Shown one piece after another: positions 45,689 to 55,928 of a stretch of DNA of 64,000 bases. Made by a program: the position numbers and the translations under genes. Numbering within the stretch: the first letter of the stretch is position 1; each line of letters starts with the position of its first letter. Where the stretch lies: contig CAJNDS010002088.1 in assembly GCA_905221605.1 (NCBI GenBank), forward strand, positions 1 through 64,000. Reading direction: 5' to 3'. The notes below the pieces were generated by a model. That model was not told the origin of the DNA, did not search any database, and saw only the letters and a program-made list of their open reading frames with translations. This DNA is from Symbiodinium natans. Its lineage: Eukaryota; Sar; Dinophyceae; Suessiales; Symbiodiniaceae.

Positions 45689-46126
45689 GTTTTTTTTTTT
45701 TGCTGCGGGTGCGGGGGTGCGTTTTTTTTTTTTGCTGCGGTGCGGGGGCGACACGCGCCAGGTCACTCAATCACCTGGGGGGGTGGGGAGGAAGGGGGGG
45801 GAGGGGGGGGGGGGTCGTTCTTTTTTTTTGTGCGGCGGTGGCGGGGCGCCTTTATGGTTTGCCTGGGGTGGCGGGGGCGACGCGCGTCAGGTCCTCACTC
45901 ACCTGGGGGTGGGGAGGAACGGGGGGGGGGGGGGGGGCGCGTTGTTTTTTTTTTTTTGCGGCGGGTTGCGGGGGCGAGGTTTTTTCTTTGATGGGGGGGA
46001 GGGGGGGGTGCGTTTTTTTTTTTTTGCTGCGGGTGCGGGTGCGACACGCACCAGGTCACTCACTCACCGGGGCGGCCCCCGAAAAAAGCACCCACAGCAA
46101 AAAAGCACCCACAACAAAAAAAAAAC
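45689..46126 (+). repeat. poly-T/GCTGCGGGTGCGGGG repeat with CACGCGCCAGGTCACTCA motif
   Basis: Same unit as 44115-44352, here combined three times with CGACACGCGCCAGGTCACTCA(A/C)TCACC (about 45749, 45876 and 46031). It ends in an inverted piece (GCACCCACAGCAAAAAAGCACCC). The frames of up to 193 codons over it (45561-46142) consist of Gly- and Phe-rich repeat translation. Confidence 0.8.
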
Positions 46127-47069
46127 ACGGGTTCCGGGTTGAAGGGATTCGGGTTTTGGGGTTTCAGGCTTTACTTGCCACCCTGACCCCAAACAGCGCA
46201 AACCCTTCAGTTGTGAGCTGGCGCAATGTACGGGATTAGGGTTTAGGGTAAAGGTTCTCTGGTGAGAACAGCTCCAAAAACACGTAAGATAGGGGCCTGA
46301 ATGATTAGAGTAGGGTTTGGAGCTTACAAAAGTACTCTGACCCCTATAGTAGATGGCCAGTTCTTTTCCATATGGTCAGTTCTGTTCCTAAACACCATGC
46401 CTTGCGAGGTGGCACCACAGAGACTTCGGAAAGTGTAGGGTTTGGGGTTTAGGGTTGCCGAAGACATACCATGCCACCCGCCCACGAAAACCCTAAACCC
46501 TAAACCTTAAACCCTAAAACTAAAACCCTAAGACCCTAAAGCCCTAAAGCCCTAAAACCCTAAAACCCTAAACCCTAAACCCCTAACCCTAAACCCTAAA
46601 AAAACAAACCCTAAACCCTAAACCCTAAACCCCTAAAACCCCCAAACCCTAACCCCACACGGAAATCCAAGGCTTTCGCCTGAACCGCTTTCGGCTGCGC
46701 CTGGAGCGCCAGGGCCATGTGGCGCTTCACCTTCGGAGACTTTTGAGTTCCGGGTCTCTGGCTGTTTAGGGTTTAGGGTTTAGGGTTTAGGGTTTAGGGT
46801 TTAGGGTTTCAATTTTGGGTTTAGGGTTTAGGGGGTTTAGGGGGTTTCGGGGGTTTAGGGTGTTTAGGGGGTTTAGGGTTCAGGTTTAGGGTTTAGGGTT
46901 TAGGGTTTAGGGTTTAGGGTTTAGGGATTAGGGTTTAGGGTTTGGGGGTCTACAGGGGTCTACAGGGGTCTAGGGCCTTGGGAGAGTGTTGAGCTCTGCT
47001 TGGAGGTTCATGGTACTTATTCACTTCATTAGTGTTTAGGGTATAGGGTTTAACTAGGTTACTACCACC
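46127..47069. repeat. telomere-repeat mosaic
   Basis: CCCTAAA runs at 46488-46650 and TTTAGGG runs at 46763-46950. The unique block 46660-46762 is open on both strands. A truncated family A left end (CTTGGAGGTTCATGGTACTTATTCACTT) lies at 46999-47030, just before copy A10. Confidence 0.7.
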
Positions 47070-47226
47070 TACTTGGAGGTTCATGGTCCTTATCATTAAC
47101 CCAATTTAACTGTACTTAACACCCAATAATCACCATGTTAGGGCACTCAAGGGGCTTGCAATTATAGGTGGGTTACAAGCGCAGTTATAACAGGGTTATA
47201 GGTTATAAGTAAAATGAACCTCCAAG
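47070..47226. mobile_element. TIR element family A, copy A10
   Basis: TA-CTTGGAGGTTCATGGTCCTTAT ... ATAAGTAAAATGAACCTCCAAG. Its right end (acceptor CCTCCAAG) is followed by an open plus block 47227-47268 (GAHKEEHHFLLPKG) that ends at GGG|GTTTAGGG. Confidence 0.78.
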
Positions 47227-47398
47227 TGGGGGCTCACAAGGAGGAGCACCATTTCCTGCTTCCAAAAGGGGTTTAGGGTTGAGGGTGGAGGGTTGAGGGC
47301 TGAGAGGGGGAGTATAGACCGGGCTATAGCTAGAGGTGGCGCGGCCTCGAAATTAGGTTTTTCAGCATTCGAACTTGAGTCACAAGTGCCTGAATCAT

Positions 47399-47540
47399 GC
47401 TTGCAAGGACGGGCCCCCTAGTCAGAAGTGGAATTATACGGGCCCTACATTGGGTCAGAAGTATCTTGACCTAGGCTATAAGTCCCTGGACTATAGTTTT
47501 TACGGTAAGGGGGGTCCCTTCTTGTAGTCTTGTAAGAACG
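47399..47540. mobile_element. TIR element family E, copy E2
   Basis: TTGCAAGGACGGGCCCCCTAGTCAGAAG ... GGTCCCTTCTTGTAG matches the layout of E1 (CTACAAGGAGGGGC...CCCTCCTTGTAG), without a telomeric insert. Flanking minus-strand blocks are open on both sides, but two phase solutions exist. Confidence 0.68.
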
Positions 47541-47609
47541 TTTGCCCCTAAACCCTAAACCCCCTAAACCCTAAGCCCTCAACCCTCAACCCTAAACCCT
47601 AAACCCTAA

Positions 47610-47690
47610 ATTAGCTCTCATCCCCAAGATGTACAGTCGGGCTTGAAGATTTAGTTCAAGGAGGGAGGACTTCTTCAAGGCTTGGGGGTT
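47610..47690 (-). CDS. exon-like block between two opposed arrays
   Basis: The minus strand after a CCCCCAAG acceptor reads LKKSSLLELNLQARLYILGM, then RA, and runs into a CCCTAAA (minus TTTAGGG) array that offers donors in any phase. Protein-like; family unknown. It probably belongs with the open minus blocks flanking E2. Confidence 0.4.
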
Positions 47691-47820
47691 TAGGGTTTAG
47701 GGTTTAGGGTTTAGGGTTTAGGGTTTAGGGTTTAGGGTTTAGGGTTTAGGGTTTGGGGTGTAGGGTTTAGGGTTTAGGGTTTGGGGTGTAGGGGTTGTGG
47801 TGTAGGGTTTAGGGTTTAGG
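47691..47820 (+). repeat. TTTAGGG array
   Basis: About 17 units, with GGTGTAGGG variants in the right third, ending at family A copy A11. Confidence 0.93.
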
Positions 47821-47821
47821 G

Positions 47822-47931
47822 TACGTGGAGGTTCACGGGGTACTTATGACCCCAGATATAAGTCTACTTATAACTTCGGGGGCTTATGAGTACAACTTCT
47901 AGTGGGGTTTTAAGTACCCTGAACCTCCAAG
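47822..47931. mobile_element. TIR element family A, copy A11
   Basis: TA-CGTGGAGGTTCACGGGGTACTT ... AAGTACCCTGAACCTCCAAG, 110 bp, with TATAAGTCTACTTATAA inside. Confidence 0.72.
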
Positions 47932-49290
47932 GGTGGTTTAACTAGGACTTCAGGGGCTTGAGGTGTTTTTAGGCTTTGGTCTAGGGCTTGATGCTGCGAT
48001 CCCCTTGCGGTTTAGGGTTTAGGGTTTAGGGTTTGGGGTTTAGGGTTTAGGGTCTAGGATTTAGGGCGAGTTAGGATTATTTTCTTCCATCTTCTGGGAG
48101 GTTCTGAAGCAAATCTATTGCTTAAGAACTCCACAGACAAAACTCTTCCTTATATAAGGGTAGGATTGCGACCTTTTGTTCTTTGCCAAACATATTCTTC
48201 CTCACCAGGAGATTTTCATTCATTAAGGGTAAATTAGGATCATTAGATTTAATCCTTTGGGGGAGTTCTGAACCAAATCGCAGACCAGATTGATAGCCGC
48301 TCAGTCTGCATGACGCGCTTCCCTTTCCCAATCTCCCAAGTCACCCTAAACCCTCAACCCTAAACTCTAAACCCTAAACCCTACACCCCAAACTCTAAGC
48401 CCTAAACCCTAAACCCTAAACCCTAAACCCTAAACCCCACATGGGCCTGGGACCTCAGCATTGAACCCAGCAGCAACCCCACATTTGAAGGTCTGAAGCC
48501 TGATCTTCTGGCTCAGGCACTGCGACAAGCTTAGGCCTGTTTAGGGTTTAGGGTTTAGGGTTTAGGGTTTAGGGTTTAGGGTTTCGGGCTTAGGGCTTAG
48601 GGCTTAGGGCTTAAATGGCGTGTGGGTCTCAGGGCTACGCGCGGCTTAGGCTTCCGGACCCCTAAACCCCTAAACCCCTAAACCCCGAAACCCCTAAACC
48701 CCTAAACCCTAAACCCCTAAACCCATAAACCCCGAAACCCCGAAACCCCTAAACCCCTAAACCCCTAAACCCCTAAACCCCTAAACCCCAAAACCCCAAA
48801 AACCCTAAACCCTAAACCCTAAACCCTAAACCCTAAACCCTAAACCCTAAACCGGGGGCCTGCTTGATGGAGCTGCCCTTTTTCGCACGCTCCGCCAACT
48901 CCAGATGTGCCCGCGACAAGGATCCTGCAAGACTCAGAGTGTAGGGTGTAGGGCTTAGGGTTTCTAAGCTTAGGGTTTAGGGTTTAGGGTTTAGGGTTTA
49001 GGGTTTAGGGTTTAGGGTTTAGGGTTTAGGGTTTAGGGTTTAGGGTTTAGGGTTTAGGGTTTAGGGTTTAGGGTTTAGGGTGTAACCATGGGAACCTAGT
49101 ATGGTCCCTTACCCTTGTTTAAAAGGGATCCAAGTCTGGGCCCTTTTATGTATAGTGAATCATAAGGGGTATATTACAAGATTGAGGGCCCATACTTGGA
49201 ACTCTCGAGTGTATACATGGGCTTAGAGTTTAGGGGTTCGGGTTTTGGGGTCGAATTTGGAGTTTTTGGATGAGGGCCTAGGAGTTAGGT
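47932..49290. repeat. telomere-repeat mosaic
   Basis: Includes a 9-bp-like CCCCTAAA variant zone (48659-48790), CCCTAAA at 48800-48853 and a long TTTAGGG array at 48962-49082. The block 48062-48340 contains two related sentences (TTAGGATTATTTTCTTCCATCTTCTGGGAGGTTCTGAAGC and TTAGGATCATTAGATTTAATCC...GGGAGTTCTGAACC), an old direct repeat; its 69-codon minus frame is weak. Confidence 0.65.
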
Positions 49291-49393
49291 TGGGATGGTT
49301 CCCCCCTGGACTAACAGTCCTTAAAAGGGATTGTACTACCCCCTCTACTATAATCCCTATGAAGGTCTGTTAGCACAACGGGGAACATCCCAA
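49291..49393. mobile_element. TIR element family F
   Basis: TGGGATGGTTCCCCCCTGG and CGGGGAACATCCCA form an inverted repeat. The core AGTCCTTAAAAGGGATTG...CAATCCCTATGAAGGTCTGTTAG is itself partly palindromic. The TIR offers GATG|GTTCCC and CATCCCAAG splice dinucleotides, as in family A. Confidence 0.72.
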
Positions 49394-50093
49394 GAATCAG
49401 GGCTCAGAGGTTAGGGCTTCGGGTTTCGGTTCGACTTTAGAGTTTTTGGCTTATGGCTTAGGTTTTAATTTAGGGTTTAGGGGTTAAAGTCGAGGGTAGA
49501 GGGGTGTGCGCTTTTTTGGGGTTGCTGATACCAGGGACTAGGATCTAAGGCAAGGGTTTAGGGTGTTTTTAGGGTAGGGTCTAAGGGTTTATGGTTCAGG
49601 GTTTCTAGGGTTTAGGGTTAGGGTTTAGGTTGTAGGGTTTAGGGTTTGGGAGGTTGGGCTTTGGGTTTCGGCGGCTGAACCAAAGCCTTGGACCCTACAG
49701 TAACCCACAGGGTTTATGGCTTAGGGTTTAAGGATAAGGGCTTAAGGTTAGAGAATATCTGCTCTGTGCCTTAAGCCCTTTGAAAACCACTTGGGGGGTT
49801 CTGTAAATTAAGGATACCGGGGTTCCTATGCTAAGGACTGGAGTATTCTGAGAGACCATGAGGGCACCCCTGTTTCCGGAAATGCTCATGGCGGAAACAG
49901 GTTCCCGCGTCAAGAAAGAAGCAATTAACAACGCCAGAACTCTGAACCTACACCCTAAACCCTAAACCCTAAACCCTAAACTCTAAACCCTAACCCTAAA
50001 CCCTAAACCCTCTCTTGCATCTTGTCATGGAGTAAGACCGGAGCTATAGGGTTTAGGTGGAGGTTCAGGGCCCTGAGCCCTAAAGCCTAAACC

Positions 50094-50486
50094 CTAAACC
50101 CACCGGTTCCGGTTGAGTTTGGCTGTTGGGACTGTGAGGCTTTTAGGTTTAGGTGCTTCAGGGTTTAAAGGGTTCAAGGTTTCGCTTTTTAGGGGTGCTA
50201 ACGTCGGGCACTCCTCCCGGCTTGATAAGCCGCAATCTCCACTTTGTTCTGCAGGTCGTGCGGTAGACTCATGGTGAGCTCCTGCTGGCAGGCGCAGTTC
50301 CTCCTGCGTTGGAGGGCACGGTTGCAACGAAGTTCCACAGATACTTCGCCAGCTCTTGGTATCAGCCTTGCTGCGTGTGTGCATCTCAGGCTTGATAAAG
50401 CACCAGCTTCCATAAGCCGTCCTGGAGTCGTGTTGGCCATGTTCTTCGGCCAGTCCTGGTCTACGACTGGCAGCCAGCAGACTTAG
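50094..50486. other. unique exon-like block, strand unresolved
   Basis: Between two telomere arrays lies unique DNA open in a plus frame (50244-50486) and in three minus frames (for example LAKYLWNFVATVPSNAGGTA, and the 80- and 96-codon frames). It is probably coding on one strand, but I cannot decide which. No family recognised. Confidence 0.35.
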
Positions 50487-50791
50487 GGTTTAGGGTTTAG
50501 GGTTTAGGGTTTAGGGTTTAGGGTTTAGGGTTTAGGGTTTAGGGTTGGGGCAAGGAGTGACCGACCGGATCAAATTGTCCGGGTTGCATTTGGCAATGTG
50601 AACACTCCTACTTCGAGAAAAGCTACTCCTAACCCCGATTTATCACTGCACTTACAGTAGACTTATACTTGGGGTTATAGAAAGTACCTGTGAACCTGAA
50701 CCTTCCAGGTAGAAGCTAAACCCCTAAACCCTAAACCCTAGACCCTAAACCTCTGCATGCCATAGAGAACCTCCAAGTATAGACCGTTCAC

Positions 50792-51002
50792 CAGCTTAGT
50801 TGTCCAGTAGCCTGGGGGAATTAAAGGCTGACCTTTGGGAATATAAGGGGATAATATTCTCCCAAAAAGGTTAAAGGTTACCTACCTAGATCCGGGAGTA
50901 GCCTAGGAATAAAAGGGCACCCTTTTTGGTTTAAGGGGACTATAAGGGAACCCCAACCCTAAAAAAAAGAAAAAGGGCCTACTCCCGGTCCTAGCTACTC
51001 TA
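50792..51002. mobile_element. nested family D elements
   Basis: An outer, diverged left end (TTGTCCAGTAGCCTGGGGG) at about 50797 is followed at 50886-50997 by a fuller copy: GATCCGGGAGTAGCCTAGGAATAAAAGGGCACCCTTTTT ... AAAAAGGGCCTACTCCCGGTCCTAG. A long CCCTAAA array (51010-51118) abuts it. Confidence 0.6.
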
Positions 51003-51009
51003 CTACTAG

Positions 51010-51118
51010 GCCCTAAACCCTAAACCCTAAACCCTAAACCCTAAACCCTAAACCCTAAACCCTAAACCCTAAACCCTAAACCCTAAACCCTAAACCCTAA
51101 ACCCTAAACCCTAAACCC
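51010..51118 (-). repeat. long CCCTAAA array
   Basis: About 15 pure units directly next to the family D copy. Confidence 0.95.
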
Positions 51119-51579
51119 AACAAATCCGAAACAGCGGCCCCCTGCCTGGCCCAAGTGACGGAGCGCGCTGCTCCAGCAGCTTTGCCGCTGCGGCGTAGCC
51201 GCCCTGAAAACTCTAAACCCTAAACCCTACACCCTAAATCCTAAACCCTAAACCCGAAGAGTGCGGATTCAGCGTTTCGGGTTGAGTGCTATACCGAGCC
51301 ACAACTAACCCTTCGGAATTAAGCAACCGATACCTCGGATACCTTGCATGCACTCAGAAATAGGACGTTTGCAAAACAAGCCCTATAGTTCTCAACCCCT
51401 CAACCCTAACCCTAAACCCTAAACCCTAAACCCGAAACCCTAAACCCTAAATCGCTTTGGGGGACGAGGAGTGAGCAGTGGATCCCGACTTGTGGAGTTT
51501 TCTCGGAACCCCAAGGGCACAAACTTCAGAACACTCTAACAGAGGTAAGGGACCATCCACCGTCCCGTTTTAGGGGGTT

Positions 51580-51720
51580 CGGTTTAGGGTTTAGGGTTTA
51601 GGGTTTAGGGTTTAGGGTTTAGGGTTTAGGGTTTAGGGTTTAGGGTTTAGGGTTTAGGGTTTAGGGTTTAGGGTTTAGGGTTTAGGGTTTGGGGTTTGGG
51701 GTTTGGGGTTTGGGGTTTAG
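51580..51720 (+). repeat. long TTTAGGG array grading into TTTGGGG
   Basis: About 15 TTTAGGG units followed by four TTTGGGG units. The change of unit type is abrupt and shows unit turnover within an array. Confidence 0.93.
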
Positions 51721-52084
51721 CGGTCTAGGATGGAGGTCTTTCGGGGTTTAGGGTTTGGGGCTCAGGGGAAGGCCTTGCATAAGGTGGCAGTGGAGAGCCA
51801 ACGAAACACGATTGCATATGAAGTAGGGTATATATTTCTTGTACCCCCAAAAGGACACCAGGTATATACACTCACCAAGATTAAAAAGGAACCTTATATG
51901 CACTCACCAATAACAGAAATATAAACCTTGCTTCAATTTGATCTTGCGAAGTTGTGCCCGCAGGAACTTGGCTGCAGAGCTTTGGGCTTTTCGAGCCCCC
52001 TTGGAGGAGGTTATCCTAAACCCTAAACACTCAACCCTAAACCCTAAACCCTAAACCCTAAACCCTAAACCCTTGACCCTAAAC

Positions 52085-52242
52085 ACCTTGTGGGCCCTTC
52101 CGTACGGGCGCCCAAGAACGCAATTCACAGTGCAAGAATTAGAGGACCCAGGAGCGCTTGCGATGCCCATGATGCTCTTAGAGGCTGAGTCCATAGGGCC
52201 CCCCCAAAAAAGGTGTACACTTTCAGTTCCATACTTGGAGGT
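52085..52242 (+). CDS. exon ending at a family A TIR
   Basis: A plus frame starting within the preceding CCCTAAA tract is open through LWALPYGRPRTQFTVQELED, PGALAMPMMLLEAESIGPPQ and CTLSVPYLE, ending TAC TTG GAG|GT at element A12. After the element the next bases are TAG, so the insertion splits a stop codon or the reading ends here. The true 5' boundary is unclear. No family recognised. Confidence 0.42.
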
Positions 52243-52365
52243 TCAGGGTACTTATAACCCTAATTGTAACTCTACTTATAAGCCCCCTAAGTCCCCTAAG
52301 TAGGTTATAAGTGGACCTATAACCCTAAACCCTAAACCCTAAACCCTGAACCCTGCCTCCAAGTA
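52232..52365. mobile_element. TIR element family A, copy A12, with telomeric insert
   Basis: TA-CTTGGAGGTTCAGGGTACTTATAACCC ... CTATAACCC, then CCCTAAA units (about 52318-52345), ending CTCCAAG-TA. The array begins exactly at an AACCC within the element. The element is itself flanked by CCCAAAAAAGGTGTACACTTT and CCCAAAAAAGTGTAAAGTG, a direct repeat. Confidence 0.78.
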
Positions 52366-52423
52366 GGGGACTATAGTATCCCAAAAAAGTGTAAAGTGCG
52401 CCCACTCAGCTACTAAGTGCCGG

Positions 52424-52620
52424 CCCTGAAGCCGGCTTGAAGTCAGAGGGCTTAGGGTTGATGCTCGTGGGTTTAGGGTTTAGGGTTTAGGGTTTAGGGT
52501 TTAGGGTTTAGGGCCCTGGGGCCCTGGGGCCCGCTTGAAGTGAGAGGCTGATGCTGGCCCTTGGGCCGGTTTGAAGTGAGAGAGGGCTTGCGGCTGATGC
52601 TCATGATGCTGGCCCTGAGG
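52424..52620 (+). repeat. GGCCCTGAAGCCGGCTTGAAGTGAGAGG...GATGCTCATGATGCT repeat
   Basis: Three copies of a 45-75-bp unit (about 52427, 52510 and 52553) share GCTTGAAGTGAGAG and (G)CTGATGCTCATGATGCTGGCCC. Telomere arrays lie between and after them. The same GATGCTCATGATGCT motif occurs at 26.8-27.5 kb. Confidence 0.7.
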
Positions 52621-52704
52621 GTTTAGGGTTTAGGGTTTAGGGTTTAGGGTTTAGGGTTTAGGGTTGATGTGTGTGGAAGGGGCAAGGGGGCTTGAAAGCT
52701 TAAT

Positions 52705-52968
52705 TTGTCCTTGGATGGTGGCAAGAACTGGCACTTTTGTGGCCCATATGCCTATATTATGTATACCTGTATGGAAATCGATGGTCTCCACAAGCCAGGC
52801 CTCTTAAGCCAAAGACAATGGCTCCGAACCGTTTGCTTAAAAGGAGAAAGGCACACAGAGTTTAGGTTAGAGGCTTTTAGCGCTATACGGTTCATATTGT
52901 TGGGAGACATTGATAGTGAAGGGTTTGGGGTTTTCATGTTTTGCTGGGCATGCAATTCATGGCTATGA
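52705..52968 (+). CDS. hypothetical 87-codon ORF
   Basis: The plus frame is called from a non-ATG codon (TTG TCC). It is Trp/Cys/Phe-rich (for example YIMYTCMEIDGLHKPGLLSQ) with no recognisable motif. An antisense frame of 104 codons overlaps. The block lies between a TTTAGGG array and the 53082 gene. Confidence 0.2.
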   Translation: MSLDGGKNWHFCGPYAYIMYTCMEIDGLHKPGLLSQRQWLRTVCLKGERHTEFRLEAFSAIRFILLGDIDSEGFGVFMFCWACNSWL

Positions 52969-53081
52969 AGTTCACAAGGCGTAAGTTGCAGGTAGGTGTT
53001 CATTAAGTGGATCACAGTGCAGGTGCTCGCAAGAACGGCCCACGAACCTAAACACCCGATGGCCAAAAATCGCGCAATCGC

Positions 53082-53467
53082 ATGAGAATTCGAAACCTAC
53101 TTGAAGGTTCATGGTACTTACTAACCAGTTATAACTGGGCTTATAACCCTACTTATCATTGGGAGAACCCATATAAGGCCCTTTAGGGGTATAATAAGTA
53201 GGGTGATAAGTACAGTTATAATTGGTTAGTAAGTACCATGAACCTTCAAGTAACCGAAACCCGAGCAACCTTCACCTTGCGCGATGCGAGAAAGCCGAAG
53301 AAGTCAGTTTAGGGTTTAGGGTTTAGGGTTTAGGGTTTAGGGTTTAGGGTTTAGGGTTTAGGGTTTAGGGTTTAGGTTTAGGGTTTCCTAAACGAATGAG
53401 TTCCGAAAAAGAATCAAAGGGTGCCCTTGTCTGCTTCGAACGAACACATGCGGATCCTAAACGCTGA
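53082..53467 (+). CDS. unknown three-exon protein: one TIR-element intron and one telomere-repeat intron
   Basis: Exon 1 starts at ATG 53082 (MRIRNLLE). Element A13 is removed as 53107-53250 (GTTCATGG...CCTTCAAG). Exon 2 (53251-53306) continues VTETRATFTLRDARKPKKS. The TTTAGGG array 53307-53368 then acts as an intron (GTCA|GTTTAGGG ... GGGTTTAG), and exon 3 (53369-53467) reads through two residual repeat units into FPKRMSSEKESKGALVCFER and THADPKR before TGA. All phases match. The open frame extends upstream of the ATG to about 53061, so the start is a choice. The peptide (59 residues) is basic; no family recognised. It may be part of a larger gene. Confidence 0.45.
53098..53252. mobile_element. 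TIR element family A, copy A13 (best-preserved)
   Basis: TA-CTTGAAGGTTCATGGTACTTACTAACCAGTTATAACTG... and ...CAGTTATAATTGGTTAGTAAGTACCATGAACCTTCAAG-TA: near-perfect TIRs of about 45 bp in a 151-bp element, with TA on both sides. Both TIRs share the same G-to-A change (CTTGAAGG), indicating a recent, matched pair. Confidence 0.92.
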
Positions 53468-53769
53468 ATCCTAAACCTTGAACTTCCCGAAGCCCCAAAC
53501 CCTAAACCTAAACCCCACAAACCTTAAAATACTCAAAAATCTTAAGCCCTAAAGCCCAAATCCCAAAAGCCTGAACGTACCACAAGCCCTGCTGAAGTAC
53601 CAAAATTCAAAAGCCTTAAAGTACCACAAGCCCTAAAGTACCATAGATCCTAAACCCCTGCAGTTAAGCAATATTCCATAAATCATATCAAGGATCCCTA
53701 AACCCTAAACCCTAAGCCCTAAACCCTAAACCCTAAACCCCGGGCCTTAAAGGAACACAAATAGGAGCC

Positions 53770-53905
53770 CAGAGAGCTCCAATACCCCTTAGTCAAGGAA
53801 GACAGCCCTATGTATTTCGGGTTTAGGGTTTAGGGTTTAGGGTTTAGGGATCCCTGCTATGATTTAAGGAATCGTGCTTAAGTAAAGGGTCTTGGGGCTC
53901 TTTGG
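53770..53905. mobile_element. TIR element family B, copy B4, with telomeric insert
   Basis: GAGAGCTCCAATACCCCTTAGTCAAGGAAG ... TTTCGGG, then a TTTAGGG run (about 53820-53848), then GATCCCTGCTATGATTTAAGGAATCG ... AAGGGTCTTGGGGCTCTTTGGG. The array interrupts the family B core exactly at a GGG. Confidence 0.72.
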
Positions 53906-54017
53906 GGGTGGGGGGAGCGCCCAGGGATGCCTCTCGGTCAGCCGCGGTCAGCTCTTCGAGAAACTGCTGCTGCTCCTGGCAAAGAGGTTTAGGCTTTAGG
54001 GTTTAGGGTTTAGGGTT

Positions 54018-54240
54018 TGGGTTTAGGGGTTTAGGGGTTTAGGGGTTTAGGGGTTTAGGGGTTTAGGGGTTTAGGGGTTTAGGGGTTTAGGGGTTTAGGG
54101 GTTTAGGGGTTTAGGGGTTTAGGGGTTTAGGGGTTTAGGGGTTTAGGGGTTGAGGGGTTGAGGGGTTTAGGGGTTGAGGGGTTGAGGGGTTGAGGGGTTG
54201 AGGGGTTTAGGGGTTTAGGGGTTTAGGGGTTTAGGGTTTA
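54018..54240 (+). repeat. TTTAGGGG 8-mer array
   Basis: About 27 units of TTTAGGGG with several TTGAGGGG variants, a clean 8-bp period instead of 7. Comparable 8-mer arrays lie at 6550-6685 and (complement) 48659-48790. Confidence 0.95.
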
Positions 54241-54244
54241 GGGT

Positions 54245-55259
54245 TTAGGGTAAACTCGGAACCCCAAACTCTAAAGGGGTTCAGGAATTAGGGTTGTGGG
54301 GTTTAGGAATGGGAATTAGGGCTTTTGGGGTTTGGGAATCAGGGTCTTGGGTTTAGGCTAGGGCTTTGGGGTTAAGGGTTTCGGCGTTTAGGGTTTCTCT
54401 GTCTTAGGGTAGCGACAAGGGCCCTTCACATGGGCCCTCAATAAAGGAATCCTTACAAAGGGCCCATACTACAGAACCCTTTCACCAAGGTCCATTTCAG
54501 GGACCATGTAGCTTCCTGATAGCTCAGGGGCTTAGGTTTTAGGGATTCAAGATGTCAGTCTATGGACTATAGAGATTAGGGTTTTGGAGTTTAGGGCTCA
54601 GGGTTTAGGGGTGTAAGGGTTTAGGGGTTTACGTGCTTTGCGGTGTGGGGTTTTGGGTCTTTTGGAGCTTAGGGTTTAGGGGTTTAAGGGTTAGGGTTTC
54701 GGCTACAAGGGTTTAGGGTTTTGGGGTTTCAGGACGTAGTGTTGGGGTTTAGGGTTGAGGAGCTTAGGGCTTAGGGTTTGGGGGCTTAAAGATATAAGGC
54801 TTAAGGATATTGGGTTGAGAAGATCAGGATTCAGGGGCTCAGGGGCTTGGGGTTTATGGGCTAGGGTTTGGGTGTTAAGCCTGAATTAGAAAGCCTTTAA
54901 GAACCCTAACCGCTAAGCCCTAAACCCTAAGCCCTATAGACCCTAAGCCTGAAACCTCTCTGAACCATAAAAGCATAGAAGCTCAAACCTGCAATTTTAG
55001 CTTGCGCCCTGAATCTCAAAACCCGAAGCCCGAAATTCAGCCCTGAACCCCAAAAGCCCAACAGCTCCCCCCCCGCTACAAAAATAAAAACAAAGAAGAC
55101 AAAATAACACAAACATAAAAGGACGCAGACACACACACACACACACACACCCACCACACACAGACAAAACACACACACACACACACACGTACAATCCTAA
55201 ACCCGAAGCCGTACACCCTAAACCCTAAATCCCTCACCTCCTCACCCCTACCCCCCTCA

Positions 55260-55291
<32 letters not shown>

Positions 55292-55792
55292 ACCCCCACC
55301 CCCGCCAAATTCCGGCCTTGCGCTGCCGCTGTGCCTCACCACCCTCGCGCGCATGCATGCATGCGTGCGTGCATTTAAGGGTGACGGTGTAAGGCTCCTG
55401 CTATGTAGTAGCTGCTTAAGAGTTTAGGGTTTCGGGCTGTGATCCTCAATGACGCACACAAGAAGGAACTATATATATATATATATATATATAGATTGGA
55501 GCCTCCAGGTAGCGATGAAAATGTATGGTTTAGGGTTTCCCCAGCCTACGATTCTGCGCCTTAGAGAGTTTAGGGTTTGGGAATTTTGATGTTGCTGGGG
55601 TTTTGAGTCTTTTGGGTTTGGGGCTTAGGGTTTTAGGGGTTTAGGGTTGAGCAGTCTAGCGTTCAGTCAGAGCCCCTAAATCCTAAACCCTAAACCTTAC
55701 ACCCTAAACCCTAAACCCTAAACCCTAAACCCTAAAACCCTAAACCGTGGCATCATGATTCTGGGCACTGGGGGGCGTGCTCCGCAGCCTTG
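54245..55792. repeat. telomere-like degenerate DNA with CA, C and TA microsatellites
   Basis: Highly degenerate TTTAGGG-like text to about 54900, (CA)n at about 55130-55190, C-homopolymer 55261-55288, GCATGCATGCATGC at about 55351-55366 and (TA)n at 55471-55493. A short inverted element-like block with AAGGGCCC/GGGCCC and GGTCC/GGACC pairs lies at about 54417-54515. No gene seen. Confidence 0.65.
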
Positions 55793-55928
55793 CTTGGAGG
55801 TTCAGGGTTTAGGGTTTAGGGTACTTTATGACCCCAACGATCAGACTACTGATAACCTATTTTGAGGACTGGAGGAGCTTACAAGCACAGTTATAGTTGG
55901 GGTTGTAAGTACCCCGAACCCTCAAGTA
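55793..55928. mobile_element. TIR element family A, copy A14, with telomeric insert
   Basis: CTTGGAGGTTCAGGG, then TTTAGGGTTTAGGG, then TACTTTATGACCCC ... AAGTACCCCGAACCCTCAAG-TA. The array is inserted at the AGGG of the left TIR, which normally reads AGGGTACTT. Confidence 0.78.

Noticed and set aside
45561-46239. 179- and 193-codon plus frames
   Set aside because: Gly- and Phe-rich translation of G-runs and T-runs in a tandem repeat.
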